From positions 115,655 to 179,654 of the forward strand of contig PUQB01000162.1 of assembly GCA_003024785.1 (NCBI GenBank): 64,000 nucleotides of DNA, given 5' to 3'. Position numbers and translations under genes: made by a program. This DNA is from Selaginella tamariscina. Taxonomy: Eukaryota > Streptophyta > Lycopodiopsida > Selaginellales > Selaginellaceae. Within the stretch, counting starts at the first letter, position 1. Each line of letters begins with the position of its first letter. Under the pieces are notes generated by a model. The model saw nothing but the letters and a program-made list of their open reading frames with translations, ran no database searches and was not told where the DNA came from. Below, one piece after another: positions 58,382-64,000 of this stretch.

Positions 58382-58396
58382 CACACACACACACAT
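58343..58396. repeat. (CT)n(CA)n compound microsatellite
   Basis: A CT tract passes directly into a CA tract. A second array of the same design lies at 58756-58808. Confidence 0.9.
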
Positions 58397-58773
58397 GCAA
58401 ATATAAATAAAATATGTAAGTATATAATTATAAGTATGCAATTGTTATATACATGTTCATTACTGAATGGAACCATGTATATACATAGATCAATATTCAT
58501 TAGTTTCTATACCTGTTCTTTTTAGCCAACTCTTCCAGCCATGGGAAAGTCATATAAGTCTACTCCAATGGATCTGCAACAGCAGAGCAATCACAAGCTA
58601 CTCAAACTAGTGTTAGTGTCATGAGCTGGTCTAAGACTTGTTTCCTTGGCTCTACAGTCTCAATAGCCATAGACAACAGATATGGACATAAACACAGAGA
58701 TAGATACAAGCATAGATTCGTGGTCTCTATTCACAGTCATATAACTATATCTAGACTCTCTCTCTCTCCCTCC

Positions 58774-58805
<32 letters not shown>

Positions 58806-58826
58806 ACACACAAAAATATATATATA

Positions 58827-59530
58827 TGTAAGATCCACGTGTACGGCTACATGTGCACATACTATTATTAACGTAGTGGATTTTGATAGCCGTCGGATTG
58901 GATTCAATCTGGACCACTCGCTCTTGTATATAAGATAGGGTTTCTGAACTAATGAATATACACATTTCTATATTCTGAGCTCCACATTGGTTGAGGTAAG
59001 GGGCACCTTTAATTGTCCCTATGGAGTGTTCAGATTTGTGTCTTTTATCGATTTTCTTTGTCTTCTTAGATCTAGCTTTTCCATTGTTTAGATCTATTCC
59101 TTTCTATAAATTTTGTCTTTTCTTCAATCCATAGATCCACAACATGTAAATCCTTTGTCTGTGGAGCAATTACTCATGTAGTTGTTAAATGCCATGCATA
59201 TGCAATTGAACACACTCTCAGCTGATGGCAGCATTCACAACCCGGTACTCCTCCTGTTCATGTTGCAAACCCCCGCGTCCGGCCAGATTTCTTTCGCAGA
59301 AATCCTGGAGATGATGTGTACCATTGGTTTGACCACTTCACTGTGGTTGCCACATATCATTCGTGAGACGATGCTCAGTGTTTGCGTGAGTTTCCTACTT
59401 GTCTTCAAGGGACGGCGTTGCAGTGGTACAATGGTCTGGACGTTGCAACTCGTGGATTGAAGTATTCTTCCAGAGATCTTCAAGCGTGCATTTGGGCATG
59501 CGGACGACTGTGACGATGCTTTTCAGTAAT
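58827..59530 (+). mobile_element. Ty3/gypsy 5' fragment: LTR-like leader and gag piece (fossil)
   Basis: 58827 to about 58986 starts TGTAAGATCCACG, has a TATA-like TGTATATAAGATAGGG (about 58925) and may end CTCCACA, as a short LTR would. After a T-rich leader, about 59270-59500 reads DDVYHWFDHFTVVATYH and LQGTALQWYNGLDVATR, a gypsy gag signature. Nothing of pol follows. It is a broken, truncated remnant. Confidence 0.6.
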
Positions 59531-61080
59531 TGCATCGTATTATGCACATTGTAACTAAAATGGGCATGATACATGAAAATGGGAATATAAATAAATTGCT
59601 AATTAATACTTAAGTTTTAATTATTAATTAATTATTTAATTAATATAAATTAAGTCTTAAATATTAATTATTAACAAATTAATCCTTCATTAACCTTACT
59701 TAGTAAGGAATATTCCTAAAATATCTGAAAATATTTGTATTATCTCCATTGTAAAAATATTTTACAATAATTAAAAAATACTTTCAAACATAATTACAAA
59801 TGAAATCATTTCCTTATCAACTTGTTAATCTTTTGTAATTACTTTCGCCTTAACCATATAGAGAAATTTTGTCTAAGTCATCACTCTTCAATTAATTAAA
59901 TCATTTTGGTCAATATCTTTATGTTGTTGCCACCATTTAACACTCTCAGGAATGCAGTTAAGAGTTGCCATCCTTGTTAATACATAAGCTATGATAAGAA
60001 GAGGAATGCATAAAGGCTTATCTAAACAATGACGTTCCTTAATAATAATATTGTAGAGCGCCCGATTGCTCTTCCTTTAATTTATAAAACTTGAAAACTT
60101 TTGTGAACAATATTTACTATATAAAACATACCCTGACGCTTTTATTTCTAGTGATTTTGAATTCTTCTTTCGGAACATGTATCCAAGCTCATTCATGGTA
60201 TTAATATCAGAATATGGGTCAAAAGTGATTTGATGGATACAAGTAATGTTTTCGTTAAGCATAACCTTTTAAGGAGAGTCATTTACCACTAAGATATGTG
60301 CATTCTTCATTATTCTTCCTTTATCACTAACATATTCGCTGGTTAAAAATCCAATATTTACGAATCACCTCTTCTACAACACTATAATGTTTGTAAGCAA
60401 ATTCAGCAGTGGTGTCAAATTGTGAAACTCATACTCTCCTTAAGCTTTTGAAAGAAACTGTCCAACCCCGGATGAAAAATGATATTATATTGAAATTTTA
60501 CCATTACAACAAATGAAATCACCATGTTTGGTTTCTTTTCTTTGTCCTCAGGCCTTTGTCAATGAAGCAAAACACTATTGACATTCAACAACACAATATA
60601 ACCATGAGTAACAAGGGGCAACGTTGCCTCTTGAATGCTTTGCAATTCACTTGTTTGGTATATTTCACATTTATCTTTTAATGCTATATTATTACTGATC
60701 CTTTTATTATTTACTTGTACATTATCCTTACAAGATTCAGATATTACAGGCGCTGAAGAAGAAAGTGATTTAGGAAGTGAAAGTAATAGAAATGGTGATG
60801 TAGAAATTGAAGCGGTCAACCATGGTCTTATCCTTTTCAATGGCAAACACACGTGTATCTCGAAAGTAGCACTCCAAGACGGATCCGCTAGTGCAATAGT
60901 AAAATCATTGTGCGCCCCCTAATCAATTTGACAATGCTCCATGCAGCTTGACTTATAATGTTCGAATAACGTACATTGTTGAATACATCCCTCTAATGGT
61001 GGGTTCAAGCTCATTGAAGTGAAAATAAATGCTTGGCCAATCATTTAAAAATTTGAAATTATTTAACGTATTCCTAATAA
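59531..61080 (-). other. AT-rich spacer with degenerate coding-like stretch
   Basis: On the minus strand, pieces such as ELGYMFRKKNSKSLEIKASG (about 60215-60155) and PLCIPLLIIAYVLTRMATLN (about 60025-59965), and upstream IHVCLPLKRIRPWLTA (about 60860-60810), look like remains of a coding region, but the family was not recognised and it is heavily interrupted. 59540-59830 is plain AT-rich sequence. Confidence 0.3.
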
Positions 61081-61089
61081 CTAAGCGAA

Positions 61090-61498
61090 CAACCGTATAA
61101 TACATCTGAAATCAGTATCATTGGGTGGCGGGATTAATCCCGCCACCATTTTAAACATGTGTTTGTGTGACAAATAAAGAAATATAAAAAACTTATAAAA
61201 TATATATAAACATGTATATATACATACAATTGTGTGTGAGAGAGAGAGAGATAAAAAATTACATCTATACAAATACACACATACATATACATTCAAGAGA
61301 GGATAAAGTAATTATATATATATATATATATATTATATATACACAGGTACATACACATATAGTTTGTGTGTGTGTAAGAAATAAATAAATAAATTATATT
61401 ATACAGATACACACACATATATATATGTATATACATGTGTGTGTGTGTATGTTTGTGCGAGAGAGATACATAAATAAATTAAATTATACATATAGTAT

Positions 61499-61566
<68 letters not shown>

Positions 61567-64000
61567 CATGAGTGTGTGTGTGTGCGAGAGATAGATAAAT
61601 ATTATATTATATACATATAAACACACATATTATATTGTATTATATATAAGAGTGTGGCGTGATAATCCCGCCATCATTTCAAGCATGGTGTGTGATAAAT
61701 AAAGAAATATAAATACATATAAACATGTATATATATAATTGTGTGTGAGACAGAGATAAAGAAATTACATATATACATAACAACACACATATACATTCAA
61801 GAGAGAGATAAAGTAATTATATATATACAAATACATAGGTACATACACATATGTTTGTGGTGTGTGTGTAAGAAATAAATAAATTATATTATATTATACA
61901 GATACACACACACATATATATATATGTATATACATGTGTGTGTGTTGTCTATGCGAGAGATCATAAATAATTTAAATTATACATATAGTTATACATACAC
62001 ACACATATATATGTATATGTATTACATGAGTGTGTGTGTGCGAGAGATAGATAAATATATTATATTATACAGATAAACACACATATTTGTATATATATAT
62101 TATATAAGAGTGTGGCGGGATTAATCCCACCACTATTTCAAGCATGTGTGTGTTGTGATAAAAAAAAAATATAAAAAACTTATAAAATACATATAAATAA
62201 GTATATATACATACAATTGTGTGTGAGGAGAGATAGAAATTACATATATACAAATACACACATACATATACATTCAAGAAGGAGAGATAAAGTAATTATA
62301 TATATATATACAAATACACAAGTACATACACATATAGTTTGTGTGTGTGTAAAAAATAAATAAATAAATTATATTATACAGATAGTATACATACCACACA
62401 AATATATATGTATATGTATATACAGGAGTGTGTGTTGCGAGATATATATATATATATACACACATATATTTGTATATATATATATATATATATAAGAGTG
62501 TGGCATGATTAATCCCGCCCCTTTCTAAGAGAGACTTTGAAATGATGGTGAGATTAATCTGGCCACTCCTTTTAAGGTTCCTAGAAATGGTGGTGGGATT
62601 AATCCCGACACCATTTCAAACTGTGTGTGTGATAAATAAAAAAATATAAAAAACTTATAAAATACATATAAACATGTATATATATATACAATTGTGTGTG
62701 AGAGAGAGATAAAGAAATTACATATATACAAATACACACATACATATACATTCAAGAGAAAGATAAAGTAATTATATATATATATATACAAATACATAGG
62801 TACATACACAAATAATTTGTGTGTGTGTAAGAAATAAATAAATAAATAAATTACATCATACAGATACACACACACATATATTGTGTGTCTGTGTGAGAGA
62901 TACATAAATAAATTAAATTATAAAGATAGTATACATACACATACAAATATATATGTATATGTATATACATGAGTGTGTGTGTGATATATATATATTATAT
63001 AGATTTAAAACACATATATTTGATATGTATATATAAGAGTGTGACAGGATTAATCCTATCACCATTTTAAGGCCTCCTAGAAAGGTGGCAAGATTAACCC
63101 TACCACCTTTCCAAGAGACTTTGAAAATGGTGACGGGATTAATCCCGCCACCAGAAGGGTGGCCGGATTAATCCGACCACTTCTTTTAGGGCTCCTAGAA
63201 ATGGTGTTGGGATTAATCTCACCATCAAAGGGTGTTAATCCGGCCACCTTTCTAAGAGACTTTAAAATGGTGGCGGGATTAATCCTACCACCAGAAGGGT
63301 GGCTAGATTAATCCGGCCACTCCTTTTAGGCACCATTTAAGCATGTGTGTGTGTGATAAATAAAAAAATATAAAAAATTAATAAAATACATATAAATATG
63401 TATATATATAACAATTGTGTGTGTGAGAAAGATAAAGAAATTACATATATACAAATACATATATATATAAAGTAATTATATATATATACAAATACACATG
63501 TTACTATACATACAGTTTGTGTGTGTGTAAGAAATAAATAAATAAATTATATATACAGATACACACACATCTATATATGTATATACATGTGTGTGTATGT
63601 GTGCGAAAGATAAATAAATTATAAATTTATACATATAATATACATACACACACAAATATATATGTATATGTATATACAGGAGTGTGTGGTGCGAGATATA
63701 TATATATAATATTATACAGATAAAACATATATATTTGTATATGTACATATATAAGAGTGTGGCGGGATTAATCCAGCCACCCTTCTAGGGCTCCTAGAAA
63801 GGTGGTGGCCACCATTTCAAACATGTGTGTGTGTGTGAATAAATAAAAAAATATAAAAAACTTATAAAATACATATAAACATGTATATATACATACAATT
63901 GTGTGTGTGAGAGAGAGAAATAAAGAAATTACATATATACAAATACATTTAAGAGAGAATAAAGTAATTATATATATATACAAATACACAAGTACATACA
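61090..64000. repeat. Satellite array with palindromic boundary motif
   Basis: A colinear block recurs six times, marked by the landmark AAACATGTATATATACATACAATTGTGTGTGAG at about 61203, 61726, 62191, 62668, 63395 and 63878 (with small changes). Spacing is therefore about 465-525 bp, with one unit stretched to about 725. Units end in AAGAGTGTGGCGGGATTAATC. The word GGCGGGATTAATCCCGCC is its own reverse complement and is multiplied at 62500-62620 and 63050-63330. Between are (TA)n, (CA)n and (AAAT)n runs. Frames across it are low-complexity artefacts. It continues past the window. Confidence 0.85.

Noticed and set aside
61399-63989. Several minus-strand open frames in the last 3 kb
   Set aside because: They are translations of TA, CA and AAAT repeats in a satellite.

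Overview
The window looks like nuclear DNA of a plant or other streptophyte. The genes have GT-AG introns, host exons resemble plant SDP1-type triacylglycerol lipase, SEC12/PHF1-like WD40 protein and Rsm22-like protein, TTTAGGG-type (CCCTAAA) strings occur, and the transposons are MULE, hAT and Ty3/gypsy types. The species cannot be fixed. Most of the sequence is mobile DNA. Host exons are scattered fragments separated by long AT-rich, microsatellite-rich stretches.

Layout: 1-3559 is old Ty3/gypsy debris. 3560-9900 holds unassigned exon-like pieces, two related foldback MITEs (one at 6293-6500, the other at 9923-10123), a 35-bp-type minisatellite (7645-7990) and a SEC12/PHF1-like WD40 gene (8711-9766). 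10.1-15.1 kb holds a small GC-rich hairpin, three spaced 220-bp direct repeats, an unrecognised multi-exon gene and a hAT-derived MITE. 15605-18038 is one large inverted repeat. 19.0-28.6 kb is an SDP1-like lipase gene (minus strand) split by MULE copy 1. 28948-33052 is a hAT element with an 8-bp target duplication. 33299-41576 is MULE copy 2. 42409-42695 is an Rsm22/METTL17-like exon. 42825-57957 is MULE copy 3, itself interrupted by a 7.6-kb LTR retrotransposon fossil (48602-56239). 58.8-59.5 kb is another gypsy fragment, and 61.1 kb to the end is a satellite of roughly 0.5-kb units built around a palindrome.

The main discovery is the MULE family, present three times in the same orientation. 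Each copy carries two divergent, intron-containing genes around a central block of hairpin repeats. Leftward is a MULE-type transposase with D, D and E landmarks, a C-x2-H motif and a SWIM finger. Rightward is a protein of roughly 1000 residues joining a ParB-like domain (CWDGNHR motif) to a beta-class amino-DNA methyltransferase module (DLPN in the motif IV place, DIGSGTG motif I). The ParB plus methyltransferase pairing is known from phage and prokaryotic mobile elements. Finding it spliced, in a MULE with 10-bp target duplications and heat-shock-element-like arrays in its ends, suggests a transposon that captured a DNA-modification gene. All three copies here carry damage, so they are probably not active as they stand. 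What the methyltransferase does for the element is inference.
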